Shown piece after piece: positions 26,496 through 35,940 of a DNA stretch of 64,000 nt; position 1 is the first letter of the stretch, and every line of letters begins with the position of its first letter. The stretch comes from Armatimonadota bacterium (GTDB lineage Bacteria > Armatimonadota > Fimbriimonadia > Fimbriimonadales > Fimbriimonadaceae), in NCBI GenBank assembly GCA_018268375.1, contig JAFDWS010000005.1, forward strand, positions 25,474 to 89,473, given 5' to 3'. The position numbers and the translations under genes are program-made. The notes under the pieces were generated by a model, which saw nothing but the letters and a program-made list of their open reading frames with translations, was not told where the DNA came from and searched no databases.

Positions 26496-27791
26496 TTATA
26501 GTTTGAAGGAAGCGATCTGGCTGATAGTTCGACTGTCGTCGTTGTTCGCCAAGCCGACCACCACGTAGTAGTACGTTTGACCGGCGGTCAAAGGCGGTCC
26601 TGTATAGGTGGCCGAAGTGCCGGTAGCCCGGTTGCCACTATTGTTCCAAATCGAGTCCACGCCGATGCCGGGAAACTCGTCGAAGACAAAAACGACAAAG
26701 CTGTCCGCACCCGATCCAGATTGCCACCTGAAAGTGAGCGGATTGAGCGTCGGGTTAGAGAGGTTCAGTTTGTCGAGCGTCTGTGAAACGACGCGCGTGC
26801 TCAGGTCGCTTTCAGTCTGGTCTGGAAAGTCGGGGAAAGCCGCGGAGATCGTCGTCAGGCAGTGCGAGTAAGTTGTGTTCGGCTGCACGTCCATGTCGAC
26901 ATAGAACGCCGCCAACGGCTCGGGCAAAAAGTCGACTCCGGTCAAAGCGCCATTGGAAGAAGCCGCCCGATAGATGCCGTATCCCAGCAGGTCAGGAAAC
27001 CGTTGCTCGTCCCACTCAAGGTCCACTTCGACCTGCATTCCGCTCGGCGCTCGGGAGGCCTTGCCTTGCTTATGGCCTTTGTACTTGGGATCAATCAGTT
27101 TCTTGATCGCATCGTATGGGCTGCCCTTCGGGAGCCGTGTCGCATCGGACGGTGAGACCCAACTGGTCGCGAAGACGTTCTGTGGTGGCTGCAAGTTCGG
27201 GAGCCCGGGATCATCCAATACAAAATTGGCAGTGCGCGAATCGCTCGTGCCGAGGATGATTTGGGTGCTGTCGGATCGGAATCCCTGGCCACCGGCCAAG
27301 ACCGTGTACGTCACTCCACCGACGAGGTCGCGGAACTGATAGTCACCGTTCTCATCGGAGAACACTCGAACGCTGCTTCCCGCACCGTTGTACGCAAAGA
27401 CGGAGGCGTCTTGCAGAGCATTCCCAAACCGGTCTTGCACGTTGCCGCTGATCGAGCCCAGCTCATTGACGGGACCGACGATGATGTTGACGCTCTGCGT
27501 CCGCTCGTTCACATAGTCGAACGCGGTGGCCCGGCCACGGTACTGGACCCCGTTCCTGCTGAGGCTCGCAGTGACCTCGACCGCGCCGTTTCCTTGCGCC
27601 GGCAACGTGTAAGCGCCGGTGGGCGACGTTCTCGTGCTGCCAAAGCGCGTCGTGACCAGTGCGTCCCGCACCGGATTGTTATCTATGTCCAGCACGGTGC
27701 CGAGGATGCTAGAAGTCTTCGAGACGCTCTCGCCTCCGCAGCCGATCACGAGTACGCCTGTGAGGGCCAACAAAACCCAATGCGGTTTCAT
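26496..27791 (-). CDS. Lipoprotein with carboxypeptidase-regulatory and fibronectin-like domains
   Basis: 431 residues from the ATG at 27789-27791, preceded by GGGAA. The signal MKPHWVLLALTGVLVIGC ends in a lipobox at Cys18. Two carboxypeptidase regulatory-like modules follow (about 28-115 and 116-195). The second contains VQDRFGNALQDASVFAYNG and DENGDYQFRDLVGG. A linker leads to fibronectin type III-like modules to the end (ending GPPLTAGQTYYYVVVGLANN). It is probably an outer-membrane or surface protein that binds carbohydrate or protein. A longer start at 27842 would run into the spacer after the barrel gene. Confidence 0.8.
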   Translation of the reverse strand: MKPHWVLLALTGVLVIGCGGESVSKTSSILGTVLDIDNNPVRDALVTTRFGSTRTSPTGAYTLPAQGNGAVEVTASLSRNGVQYRGRATAFDYVNERTQSVNIIVGPVNELGSISGNVQDRFGNALQDASVFAYNGAGSSVRVFSDENGDYQFRDLVGGVTYTVLAGGQGFRSDSTQIILGTSDSRTANFVLDDPGLPNLQPPQNVFATSWVSPSDATRLPKGSPYDAIKKLIDPKYKGHKQGKASRAPSGMQVEVDLEWDEQRFPDLLGYGIYRAASSNGALTGVDFLPEPLAAFYVDMDVQPNTTYSHCLTTISAAFPDFPDQTESDLSTRVVSQTLDKLNLSNPTLNPLTFRWQSGSGADSFVVFVFDEFPGIGVDSIWNNSGNRATGTSATYTGPPLTAGQTYYYVVVGLANNDDSRTISQIASFKL

Positions 27792-27831
27792 GCAAATTCC
27801 CATACGTTTGGTCGTTCCTAAAGTTTCGTGG

Positions 27832-30384
27832 CTAGCGGCCAAAATTGAACTCGAGCTCGATGTCGAATCCGCGCGAGTTGTAGGCCCCCGAGGTGATGTT
27901 CGGAGTCCTGTTCGTCACATCGATCATCTTGTACCCAATGTTCAGCGCAAGGCTTCTCCAGATCTGATACTGGTAGGTCACCCCGAAATTCCGAGTTTCC
28001 TGCGGTTGATATCCAGTGAGGTTGCCATTGTCGACGCTCAGCATGAGGTTGTGGCGGGGCGCCAGGCGGTAGTTGAGGTTCGCTTCGTACCCCAAGACGT
28101 TTTGGCTGAACTCGCTGTTGCCTCCCGTGATCAGGACATTGAAGCCGCCACGGAAGCTCAAGCGGCCCTTCGGGTTCGAGGTCACGTAGAGGCTCATGGT
28201 CGTTGCACTCGACGTCACTGGCGAGTCGAGGAAGCGACTGTTGCTCATGTCAAGGGACAAGTCCAGGTCGGAGAACTGGTCGAATTTCCAGTTGCCGTTG
28301 ACCCCAAATCCCAAGGTTTCGCTGTTGCTGCTGATGCCTCCTTGGGAACGGTAGTAGTTCACCCCAGCGCCGAGTGACAGCCTGTCGCTCGGCGTGAACG
28401 CAGCGGTGAAAGAAGCGGTCCGCGCGTTCGATGCGCTAAAAGCGGTCGTCCCCTCGGTGCCGCTGCTAAAGCCGTTGCCGTCGTAGCCAAGTCCGTAACC
28501 ACCGATGAATCCAAGGGTCGCCAGTTGGCCAGCGTCGCTGTCGGCGAGCTCGGTGCGGAAGGACCATCGGTCGCTGGGTCGGTACGTCGCCCCCAACAAC
28601 AGGTCTCGGCCGATGCTGTTCTTGCCCGCCGTACTGACCCGGCTCAAGCTGGAGTTCCAGTCAAATGCAAGGGCCTGGCTTGCTTGATAGTTCAAGTGAT
28701 AGCCCAGTGTCTGGATCGCAAGGTTTCGCTTCTCCCTATCGTTGTCGACCGTCACCAGCCCGTTGGCGAACTGGTTGCTCAAGTCCAACTTCCAATTGGA
28801 CCGCCCTGAATGGCCCGACGTGCCAAGGGTGGTCGTGTCGATCGTGGATTTGTTGCCCGCGCTTTCTGCGTCCGTCCGCGTCTGCGAAAGGTTCCAAGGA
28901 AGCCCGCTCTTCTTCGGTTCGAAACGGGCGAACGCCGAAACCGAAGTGAACCTGTTCGACACCGTATTGTTCGAAGCGTCGAAGGTCACAACGCTCTGGT
29001 TCCTTTCGGTCAGCCCGTAGTTGAACCGCTCGCTTGGACGCATCGTCAACGCGACATCGTGCGACCGCTCGTTCCTGGAGAACCCCGTGGTCTCGATGCT
29101 GACGAAGCCCGACGGCACGTCCCTGACCGATGCGGAAATCTCCGCCGGTCCAGTCCGATAGTTGAGTTGCAGACCCCTGGCCGTGCCGCTGGACGGAGTG
29201 GACGTGTTGGTCAAGCGCCCAACCGACTGGCTGTAATTTATGGCGCCACGGCTTCCAAGGGGAAGCCGATAGTCGACGCCCATGACGCTTCGATCGCCTT
29301 GCACCGTGTTGACGGCCTTCGGCGTGTAGTAAACGCGCAGCACCTTGCCCGAGGGGACGTCAATGTTCAAGTGGAGAAGGCTGGGCAAGTTGGGGTCGAA
29401 GAAGTAGTGGACGCCTTGAACGAGCAGGCGGCCCTCGAGATAGACCTTCACCGTCAGCGTGTTCTGGGGGACGTACTGAAGCGCCACTGTTGACGGCGCC
29501 TTGAGAAAGCCCAGGAAATCGTCGTAGTACGTCGAATCGCGCGACGAGACCCCCTGAACCTGCCGGATGCTTGTCAGTCCCACGCGGCCCGCCTTGCCAA
29601 AGTCATAGGAGACGTTGGCTCCTTCCACGCGTCCTTTTGTGCCGTTGAAACCCAACACCTCGTAGGTGACGACAATCGTGCTGGTCGGCGGGATGATCCT
29701 GCCCTCGAATGTCAGCCGGTTGATGAACGTGATCGATCCAAGCTCGTAGTTCATCGTGTAGTCGTCTCCGAAGCTTTGTTCAACTCCGTCCAGTAGGACT
29801 TGTTCAGAGCCTCTGAGAATCTGGCTGCTTTGTAAGTAGTAAGGGCCTGCCGAATTGTTGCCTTGGATGCTCACCGTCCTTGGCTGGCCACGAACCTCGC
29901 TGTAGACCGCTTTGGCTTGGAACCCTTTGTGCCGGTAGCCGACCTGCCCGCCGGTCAGCGACTTTTCAAAGCGAGCGAAGCTGTTGCTTGAGCCAAGGCT
30001 GCCGCGAATGTCGCCGAGATTGACCTGCCAACCACCCTTGTCGACGTCGATCGAGAACCGGTTCGCTTGCGGGTCTTGGAACCGGCTGTCCTGAATGTTG
30101 AGGTCAAAGTTGGCAACTCCGAGCACTTTGCTGCCTGTGATGCGAACTTGGCCAAAGTCCGTGTAGCGGCTGAGTCCCCGACCGCCGTATTCGGTGGCAT
30201 CGTAGCTGTCAAGATCGCCGCTGACCGTTCGGGTGTGATAGGCGAGGCGTCTCCAACCAGAGATCTCGATGCGCCTCGCGATCTGGTCGTCGAACCACTT
30301 GCCCAAGCCGGTGTCCTGGCTAAAGGCCAGGGCAGCGAGGGTAAGGAGGACGGCACTAGCCGCGCAGCGTGCTTTCAAGAACAT
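27832..30384 (-). CDS. Large outer-membrane beta-barrel protein
   Basis: 850 residues from the ATG at 30382-30384. The signal peptide MFLKARCAASAVLLTLAALA is followed by an acidic N-terminal part. From about residue 100 to the end, alternating strands and Tyr/Gly/Ser-rich turns are typical of a big barrel. Near 200-250 is the block VLLDGVEQSFGDDYTMNYEL followed by GSITFINRL. It resembles the extension-repeat motif of very large Bacteroidota-type barrels such as SprA; this is a resemblance, not an assignment. The chain ends in an amphipathic strand (GFDIELEFNFGR). It overlaps csaB by 29 bases and lies 40 bases before a lipoprotein gene. Confidence 0.78.
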   Translation of the reverse strand: MFLKARCAASAVLLTLAALAFSQDTGLGKWFDDQIARRIEISGWRRLAYHTRTVSGDLDSYDATEYGGRGLSRYTDFGQVRITGSKVLGVANFDLNIQDSRFQDPQANRFSIDVDKGGWQVNLGDIRGSLGSSNSFARFEKSLTGGQVGYRHKGFQAKAVYSEVRGQPRTVSIQGNNSAGPYYLQSSQILRGSEQVLLDGVEQSFGDDYTMNYELGSITFINRLTFEGRIIPPTSTIVVTYEVLGFNGTKGRVEGANVSYDFGKAGRVGLTSIRQVQGVSSRDSTYYDDFLGFLKAPSTVALQYVPQNTLTVKVYLEGRLLVQGVHYFFDPNLPSLLHLNIDVPSGKVLRVYYTPKAVNTVQGDRSVMGVDYRLPLGSRGAINYSQSVGRLTNTSTPSSGTARGLQLNYRTGPAEISASVRDVPSGFVSIETTGFSRNERSHDVALTMRPSERFNYGLTERNQSVVTFDASNNTVSNRFTSVSAFARFEPKKSGLPWNLSQTRTDAESAGNKSTIDTTTLGTSGHSGRSNWKLDLSNQFANGLVTVDNDREKRNLAIQTLGYHLNYQASQALAFDWNSSLSRVSTAGKNSIGRDLLLGATYRPSDRWSFRTELADSDAGQLATLGFIGGYGLGYDGNGFSSGTEGTTAFSASNARTASFTAAFTPSDRLSLGAGVNYYRSQGGISSNSETLGFGVNGNWKFDQFSDLDLSLDMSNSRFLDSPVTSSATTMSLYVTSNPKGRLSFRGGFNVLITGGNSEFSQNVLGYEANLNYRLAPRHNLMLSVDNGNLTGYQPQETRNFGVTYQYQIWRSLALNIGYKMIDVTNRTPNITSGAYNSRGFDIELEFNFGR

Positions 30385-31426
30385 CAATGTTGGCCAGGGC
30401 TTCTTTCGCAAGTTCCTCGCGACGCTTCAACAGAGCTTGGGAAGTGCGGTCGCGGTCTTTGATATAGCTTGTGAAGCCCTCGAAGATCCGCTCCGCCGTG
30501 AGTCCCTGCATGTTAGGAGGGGTGGGGGCACCGATTGCGTTCGCGAAGGCGCTGACCTTTGGGTCGTATGCCACCATGAACGGCGGTACTCCGACCGTTG
30601 CGGCAAGGATTCCGGCGTGGAGCCGCATGGCGATGACCCCCTCCATGCGCGCCATTCGTTGCTGGATTTGTTTGGGCGAGGTCAAGTTACGCATGTCGGG
30701 CACCTTTCCTCCTTGCGCTTTGGCGATCTCGAGGATCAGCGGGCCGTCCTCGTCGTGGTCCATTTCGATGAATGTCGGAATGTATCCGTTGCGGGTCAAG
30801 AGCTGGGCGAGGCCACCGAACACCTTGATGACGGCTTTGTTCTTGTCGTTGCCGAAAGGACGAGCCGAGATACCGACCGTCTTCGTCCCTGCCACCCCGA
30901 ACGCCTCTGATTCCTCCGCCTGGCTGGGCGTCGGCAGGAGCCACGCCATGTCAGCAGTGACTCGCGGCGTGCCTTTGTAGCCGAGGGCTCGCAGGGCAGA
31001 GACGGAAGCAGGATCGCGGACTGCCAGCGCGTCGGCCTGATTGAAGGCTCCGGAGGCGAGCCGCTTCCCGAAGAATCCGTTGAGGGGGCCGACTCCTTGG
31101 CCGAGGAGGACGACCTTCTTTCCCGCTTTCTTGGCGTCGCTAACAAGCTTGGCGTAATACGCTACGCTCTTCGTGCTCGTCACGTCCTGGAAAATACTGC
31201 CGCCGGGGAAGACAAGTGCGTCGCAGTCCTTGATAGCGGCGGAGACGGAGCCAAAGTCTTTACGATGGACGCCGGTGAGACCGTAGCTCCTCATCAGACC
31301 TTCAACGTTGTTGCAGAGGACTTTGATGTCGTAGCTCTTGCCTTCGATGCCTTTCAGGAAGCCGAGCAAGATGGCGTCGTCGCCCATGTTGCCGCACCCG
31401 AAATAACCACCCAAGAGAAGACGCAT
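30356..31426 (-). CDS. csaB: Polysaccharide pyruvyl transferase CsaB
   Basis: 356 residues. The N terminus LLLGGYFGCGNMGDDAIL is the signature of the pyruvyltransferase family. VFPGGSIFQDVTS near 73 and MRLHAGILAATVGVPP near 260 are also conserved. CsaB adds ketal pyruvate to a cell-wall polysaccharide, the usual receptor for SLH-domain proteins. This suggests that SLH proteins are anchored here, although none is in the window. It follows the DUF5693 gene by 6 bases and overlaps the barrel gene start by 29 bases. Confidence 0.92.
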   Translation of the reverse strand: MRLLLGGYFGCGNMGDDAILLGFLKGIEGKSYDIKVLCNNVEGLMRSYGLTGVHRKDFGSVSAAIKDCDALVFPGGSIFQDVTSTKSVAYYAKLVSDAKKAGKKVVLLGQGVGPLNGFFGKRLASGAFNQADALAVRDPASVSALRALGYKGTPRVTADMAWLLPTPSQAEESEAFGVAGTKTVGISARPFGNDKNKAVIKVFGGLAQLLTRNGYIPTFIEMDHDEDGPLILEIAKAQGGKVPDMRNLTSPKQIQQRMARMEGVIAMRLHAGILAATVGVPPFMVAYDPKVSAFANAIGAPTPPNMQGLTAERIFEGFTSYIKDRDRTSQALLKRREELAKEALANIDVLESTLRG

Positions 31427-31432
31427 CGCCGA

Positions 31433-33259
31433 TCAGGCCTCGCCACCGCTCTTTAACCCGAACCGGAGGGGCAGCCAGAGGACAGCACCGATCATACCGC
31501 CGACCAACATGCCGATCAGTACCCGGGCGACTCCGATGTCGAGGGGCGTGTGGATGTGGCACATGGTGTCGACGATGTCGGCCAAGCCGATCGCTCCGAT
31601 GGCCAGTGCGATCGCCGACCAAACCTTCAGGGCGGCCCGACGGGCCGACTCTCGCCACAACATAAGGCCAAGGATCAGCGCAGGGTGGCCGACGAGGATC
31701 TCCTTGGTGCGCGGTCGCGTATAAAGGTACTTGTCGAGCAGGGCGCGAAAGCGAAGTTCCGTGTCGCTCACGGCAGACGGAGCATCATTGCCCGAGCGAA
31801 TGACCAAGAACGCGACGGCTGCCAAGATCAGGAGGGAGACCATTGCTGGGCCGACCTTCACGGTCGCGTTGTACAGTTCACGAGGGTTCGTGGCCCACAC
31901 CAAGAGGAGCCAGCCCACCGCGACCACCGGCCCAAGGAGAATGAGCTTGATCCCCAGGGCCTGTTTGATTTGCAGCATATACGGCAGGCCGTTAAGGAGC
32001 CCAGCCACCATGAAGCCGCCGAGAAGGCAGAGGAGGCCGAGAAGGACAAATTGGAGCCACGGGCTCTTTCCCAGTTGGCCCCTCAGGAACAAGCCATAAG
32101 CCAGCACCGGAGCGGACACGCCAATTCCGAGAGCCGCCAACGGTCGGAGCGATTCAACCGCCGATGCCCCCGCTACCGCGAGCGCGGCGAGTGCGGCAAG
32201 CCAGCTCACGGCGCGGCCCGATCCAAACAGGCGCACAGTCCAGAAAACCCACGGTGCAGCGAACACGCCAATGCCCAGGAAGACGAGGCGGGAAGTCCCC
32301 GGATCGACGAAGGGACGAGGAGGCTTGATCGCACCTCCCTCCGCACCGACGGCGTTCCTTACTGAGTCCAGGAAGCGCTGCGTCGATGCCAGCGCGTCAG
32401 GGCCGGCAATAGAGACCGGCCGCAGAAGCAACCATCGGATGTTCCTTTCGCGGAACGCCTTTGAATATCGCTCGAGGACAGAGCCAGGAGTGGACTTGTC
32501 GATCTCAGCCTGTTGCATCGAATGCAACCGGATGGTCAGTTCGGGGATTTGGGACGAGAGCTTGGCATCGCCCGAGATCTTCGCGAACTCGGGCGTCAAG
32601 TACTTCATCTTCAGGTCGGCGAGCGTCGCTGCGGTGTCGTCGACCGACTCCCGTTGGCCGAGCACTTGCTCTCCCGCAGCGAGGTATGCGATCGCCCCGA
32701 GGCGCTGTGATTCGTCCAGAAGGTCACGGATGTAGGCGGGGCCCGCGCCAACCGCATTGAAATGCCGCGCGACGAGTTCCATTCCAGCGTCGGTCACTGC
32801 CTTCGCGTCGACAGGGTCGAGCCCTGCTGAAGACGCGACGAGCGCCTTCAGGTCGCCGTTAAAGTCCAAGGTTCCGTCTGGCGACGGCACTGGCAGTGCA
32901 GTCAGGCCCCCTCTTCTGGAAATCGCCTTCGCGATCCTCGCGATGACAGTTTTGTTTCCGGTGAACCTCACGCCACCGGTGGGCATGGGTGCCGCGGTCG
33001 CCTTGCCGCTCGCAATGAGGTCTGCGACGGTCTCTTCGGTCAGGGCGACGCCTGTCAGGCCATGCTCCCGCAACTCGGGCAATGCAGTGGCAAAGGGGAT
33101 GCCCGAGACGGCTGTGAGCTCGTGGATCGCCTGCGCCTCCATGAGGGTTCCGACTGCCTTGTTCGAAGCTTCGGCCCGGTATCTCGAAGCCAAAGCAACG
33201 AGGGCAGTGAGGGTCGCGGCAGCAAGTGAGGCGTAGACCCACCAAGGCGCCTTAGTCAT
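31433..33259 (-). CDS. DUF5693-like multi-pass membrane protein
   Basis: 608 residues. One N-terminal segment (about 8-25) is followed by an external domain of about 290 residues (with ALTEETVADLIASGK and RNIRWLLLRPVSI). At least eight membrane segments lie between about 325 and 600. This layout and its position directly before csaB match the DUF5693 proteins found beside csaB in other bacteria. Molecular function is unknown; a role in export or assembly of the pyruvylated polymer is inferred from context. It overlaps the rhomboid gene by 8 bases. Confidence 0.75.
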   Translation of the reverse strand: MTKAPWWVYASLAAATLTALVALASRYRAEASNKAVGTLMEAQAIHELTAVSGIPFATALPELREHGLTGVALTEETVADLIASGKATAAPMPTGGVRFTGNKTVIARIAKAISRRGGLTALPVPSPDGTLDFNGDLKALVASSAGLDPVDAKAVTDAGMELVARHFNAVGAGPAYIRDLLDESQRLGAIAYLAAGEQVLGQRESVDDTAATLADLKMKYLTPEFAKISGDAKLSSQIPELTIRLHSMQQAEIDKSTPGSVLERYSKAFRERNIRWLLLRPVSIAGPDALASTQRFLDSVRNAVGAEGGAIKPPRPFVDPGTSRLVFLGIGVFAAPWVFWTVRLFGSGRAVSWLAALAALAVAGASAVESLRPLAALGIGVSAPVLAYGLFLRGQLGKSPWLQFVLLGLLCLLGGFMVAGLLNGLPYMLQIKQALGIKLILLGPVVAVGWLLLVWATNPRELYNATVKVGPAMVSLLILAAVAFLVIRSGNDAPSAVSDTELRFRALLDKYLYTRPRTKEILVGHPALILGLMLWRESARRAALKVWSAIALAIGAIGLADIVDTMCHIHTPLDIGVARVLIGMLVGGMIGAVLWLPLRFGLKSGGEA

Positions 33260-33941
33260 CGTCGAACTCCTTGTCGTCTTCGAACTGCGCGCCGGCCAGG
33301 ATTTTCGTCCGACCGCCCAAAACGAGCACCGTGGCCATTCCGGACGTGAAGCCTCCGGCGTGAGCCCATGTCGCGACCCCGTCTTGTGGCCATAGAATCT
33401 GCATCAAGAACCAAATTCCGAGAAGGGCGAAGGCAGGGACGCTGAAAATCCACCAGACGAACGGCGGGATCATGATCTTCACCCGGTTCGCGGGGAACAA
33501 GAGAAAGTACGCGCCGAGCACGCCTCCTATGGCTCCCGAGGCCCCTAAGACCGGTGTCTCCGAGTGAGGCTCGACGAGGATTTGTGCGCCGAAGGCGCAT
33601 ACCCCCCAGAACAAGTAGAAGAGGCTGTATTTAACACTGCCGAACGCAGCTTCGACGTTCGGTCCGAAAGCGAACAAGAACAGGAGGTTGCCGACAAGGT
33701 GGGCCAGGTTGCCGTGAAGGAACATGGCTGTGAAAATCTGGCCGATGTCGGTCGGGTCTCCCTTTCCCATGAGAGCGTTCGTGACCGCGCTTGGGTGAAG
33801 CGCCAGGTCGGCAAACGCCTGGTTGCCCGCCCAGACATCCCCGCTCCGGTCCCAAAGGAAGATGAGTGCGTTGAGCCCGACCAGCGTCCACGTCACGACG
33901 GGCGTGTCCCTTGAGAACCTGCTGTCGCGGATCGGGATCAT
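33252..33941 (-). CDS. Rhomboid-family intramembrane serine protease
   Basis: 229 residues, six membrane segments. The catalytic Ser is in LGASGAIGGVLGAY (GASG near residue 130) and the catalytic His in HAGGFTSGM near 195. The HGNLAHLVGNLLFL motif lies in the second segment region. Rhomboids cut single-pass proteins inside the membrane. It is the first gene of the minus-strand envelope run, overlapping the DUF5693-like gene by 8 bases, so its substrates may include surface proteins from this cluster (inference). The acidic tail EDDKEFDDD is unusual. Confidence 0.92.
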   Translation of the reverse strand: MIPIRDSRFSRDTPVVTWTLVGLNALIFLWDRSGDVWAGNQAFADLALHPSAVTNALMGKGDPTDIGQIFTAMFLHGNLAHLVGNLLFLFAFGPNVEAAFGSVKYSLFYLFWGVCAFGAQILVEPHSETPVLGASGAIGGVLGAYFLLFPANRVKIMIPPFVWWIFSVPAFALLGIWFLMQILWPQDGVATWAHAGGFTSGMATVLVLGGRTKILAGAQFEDDKEFDDD

Positions 33942-33954
33942 AGGCCAGGCGATT

Positions 33955-35940
33955 CTACCGGTCGAGGAACACGCCGACTTGGCTTTCCGCCGGGGTCGCG
34001 TTCTTCAAGTTCCAATTCGCCGTCCGGCTGTTGTTCTTCGCCCAAGTCACTCCTTCGGGGTAGGTGTCCTGTCCGCCCAAATCCATGAACACGCCTAGGC
34101 AGAGTGCCCGTTCGCGAAGCGAAGCCTTTTGCGCCTCTGCCGCCGAGCCGAGCGTGATGCCCGACGTTTGATACGTGTCGTCACCTGCCGTGTCCACGAA
34201 CACCCCAATGCCGTTCGCGTTCCCGGCGCCCAGGCTCAAGTTGGGTGCTTGATGAAAGTCCGCCCCTCCGAGATCAAGGAGCCAACCGATGCTGAAGTCG
34301 TGTCCTGCGCCCTGCGCCATGTTCATCGGCGCGCGGTACTCGTCGTTGCCGTCACCGTCTTGGAGGAAGCCGATGCCGAAGTGAGCGGCAGCGCCTTGGA
34401 CATACCACTGACCGGTGTACTTGTCGTCGCCGGAGTCGTCCCAGAGGATTCCGAGGCCCTCCCAATAGCCGACCCCTTGCCCGAAGACACCGCACGAGTA
34501 AGTGTCCTTTCCAGCAAGATCGTAGAGGATGCCGATGCCACCGCTCTGGCTATGGCCGGTGAGATAGTCCGCCCTGAACCCGTAGCCCGCCCCCTGCGCC
34601 ATGCTGTTGTTGTGCTCCGCAGATTGTGCCGATGGAAAGTCGAGCACTTGGTCGTTGGCGGAGTACGCGTCGTCCCCCTGGCCGTCAATGAGAAGACCGA
34701 GGCCGTGGGGCAAGCCTGCGCCCTGGACCTGGGTGAACCCGAAGTACTTGTCCGAGCCCGAGGCATCGTCAAGAATGCCGATACCATATTGGCCGAACGC
34801 CTCTGAGTCGGCGTAAGCGTCATAACTGTCCGACCCTCCGTAGTCCCCCAAGTACGCGACCCCAAATCGAGCAGAGCCGAAGGCGTTTCGGGACGACCTG
34901 TAAAGGTCGTCGCCTTGGCTGTCTACAAGGAAGGTCAAGCCGAACAGGGCGCTCGCGCACCCGGACTGCCCACGGCCCTTGTTTCTCTGCGGCCAGTCGC
35001 TCAGAGCGGTCTTGGCCAGTGCCGGGTCGGAGAGGTAGCGGTCGTTCCCTTTCGTGTCGATCGTTACGCTCGACCAGTTCGCCGCGCTTGCGTTACAAGG
35101 CGTGTTGATATAAGTGTCATTACCGCCCGTGTCGATGCAGAGCAAAGTGGCCGCTCCGTCGTGCGTGGAGTCACCGCCGCCTGAGAGGTCGATCCGCCCC
35201 CACTCGGTTTCCAGTCTGAACTCATAGGACTTGTCCGCCGGCACTGCGCTGCACGCTGCCTCTGCCCAAGTCACCACCGCGCCGAGGTCTTGGGCCGCCG
35301 CGTAAAGGTAGGTCATGTCCGCTTTGCTTTGGATGTCGAGTTGCCTCGACTCAGAGGCGGGCCCGTCCGGCTCTCCCGGGTTGCCTGAAAACAAGGCGTA
35401 GGCGGCCGCGAGATCACCGACTTTGGAAAACGCCGCCCGTCGGTAATCGACGAGAACGAGGTCCGCCTGCAATATGGCGGCGGCTGCGCGCTTGACGTCG
35501 GCGGGCAGAGAGGTAGTAGGTGGAATCGCTCCCTTGATGACGCCGGCCGCTTTCATCTTCTGGAGGACCGCGTCGAGCGCTCCGGCATCGTTGGCAGGGT
35601 CGGTGTAAGGTTTCGCCGGGTCGCCCAACAGTGATCGTCTGGTGCCGGTGCCCAGGGCTCTGCTAGCTCCCTCAATGAGACCCGTGGGCTTGCCGACCGA
35701 GAGTGCCAACTGCTTCCTGGTCATCTCCAGGTTGTAGGGCGTGCGCCACGGATGTTCGTAGCAAGTCTGAAAGAGCATGGCCGAACCATCGCCCTGGCGA
35801 TAGAATGGGAGGATGCCATCGTCGAACCGGGCCGTCGCCGTCGTCAAACCAGCCAGGCCCAGAGCGATGTCGAACTGGGGCTCCAGGGTCTGTTGGACGG
35901 GAAGAGCGGCGAGGGCGGCGAAGACGATGGTCGCGGTCAT
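33955..35940 (-). CDS. Secreted D-x-x-G-x-D-x-Y repeat protein, unknown
   Basis: 661 residues from the ATG at 35938-35940. The signal peptide is MTATIVFAALAALPVQQ. Residues up to about 250 are helical. From about 275 to the end, roughly twelve tandem units follow the form G-[IL]-G-x-[LF]-x-D-x-x-G-x-D-x-Y, spaced about 27-50 residues apart. Examples are GIGILDDASGSDKY, GLGILWDDSGDDKY and GIGFLQDGDGNDEY. Many units are separated by QGAG-containing segments. The pattern suggests a solenoid or beta-helix with calcium-like Asp turns. No enzymatic motif is seen. It is divergent from the alpha/beta hydrolase gene, and their starts overlap. Confidence 0.8.
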   Translation of the reverse strand: MTATIVFAALAALPVQQTLEPQFDIALGLAGLTTATARFDDGILPFYRQGDGSAMLFQTCYEHPWRTPYNLEMTRKQLALSVGKPTGLIEGASRALGTGTRRSLLGDPAKPYTDPANDAGALDAVLQKMKAAGVIKGAIPPTTSLPADVKRAAAAILQADLVLVDYRRAAFSKVGDLAAAYALFSGNPGEPDGPASESRQLDIQSKADMTYLYAAAQDLGAVVTWAEAACSAVPADKSYEFRLETEWGRIDLSGGGDSTHDGAATLLCIDTGGNDTYINTPCNASAANWSSVTIDTKGNDRYLSDPALAKTALSDWPQRNKGRGQSGCASALFGLTFLVDSQGDDLYRSSRNAFGSARFGVAYLGDYGGSDSYDAYADSEAFGQYGIGILDDASGSDKYFGFTQVQGAGLPHGLGLLIDGQGDDAYSANDQVLDFPSAQSAEHNNSMAQGAGYGFRADYLTGHSQSGGIGILYDLAGKDTYSCGVFGQGVGYWEGLGILWDDSGDDKYTGQWYVQGAAAHFGIGFLQDGDGNDEYRAPMNMAQGAGHDFSIGWLLDLGGADFHQAPNLSLGAGNANGIGVFVDTAGDDTYQTSGITLGSAAEAQKASLRERALCLGVFMDLGGQDTYPEGVTWAKNNSRTANWNLKNATPAESQVGVFLDR

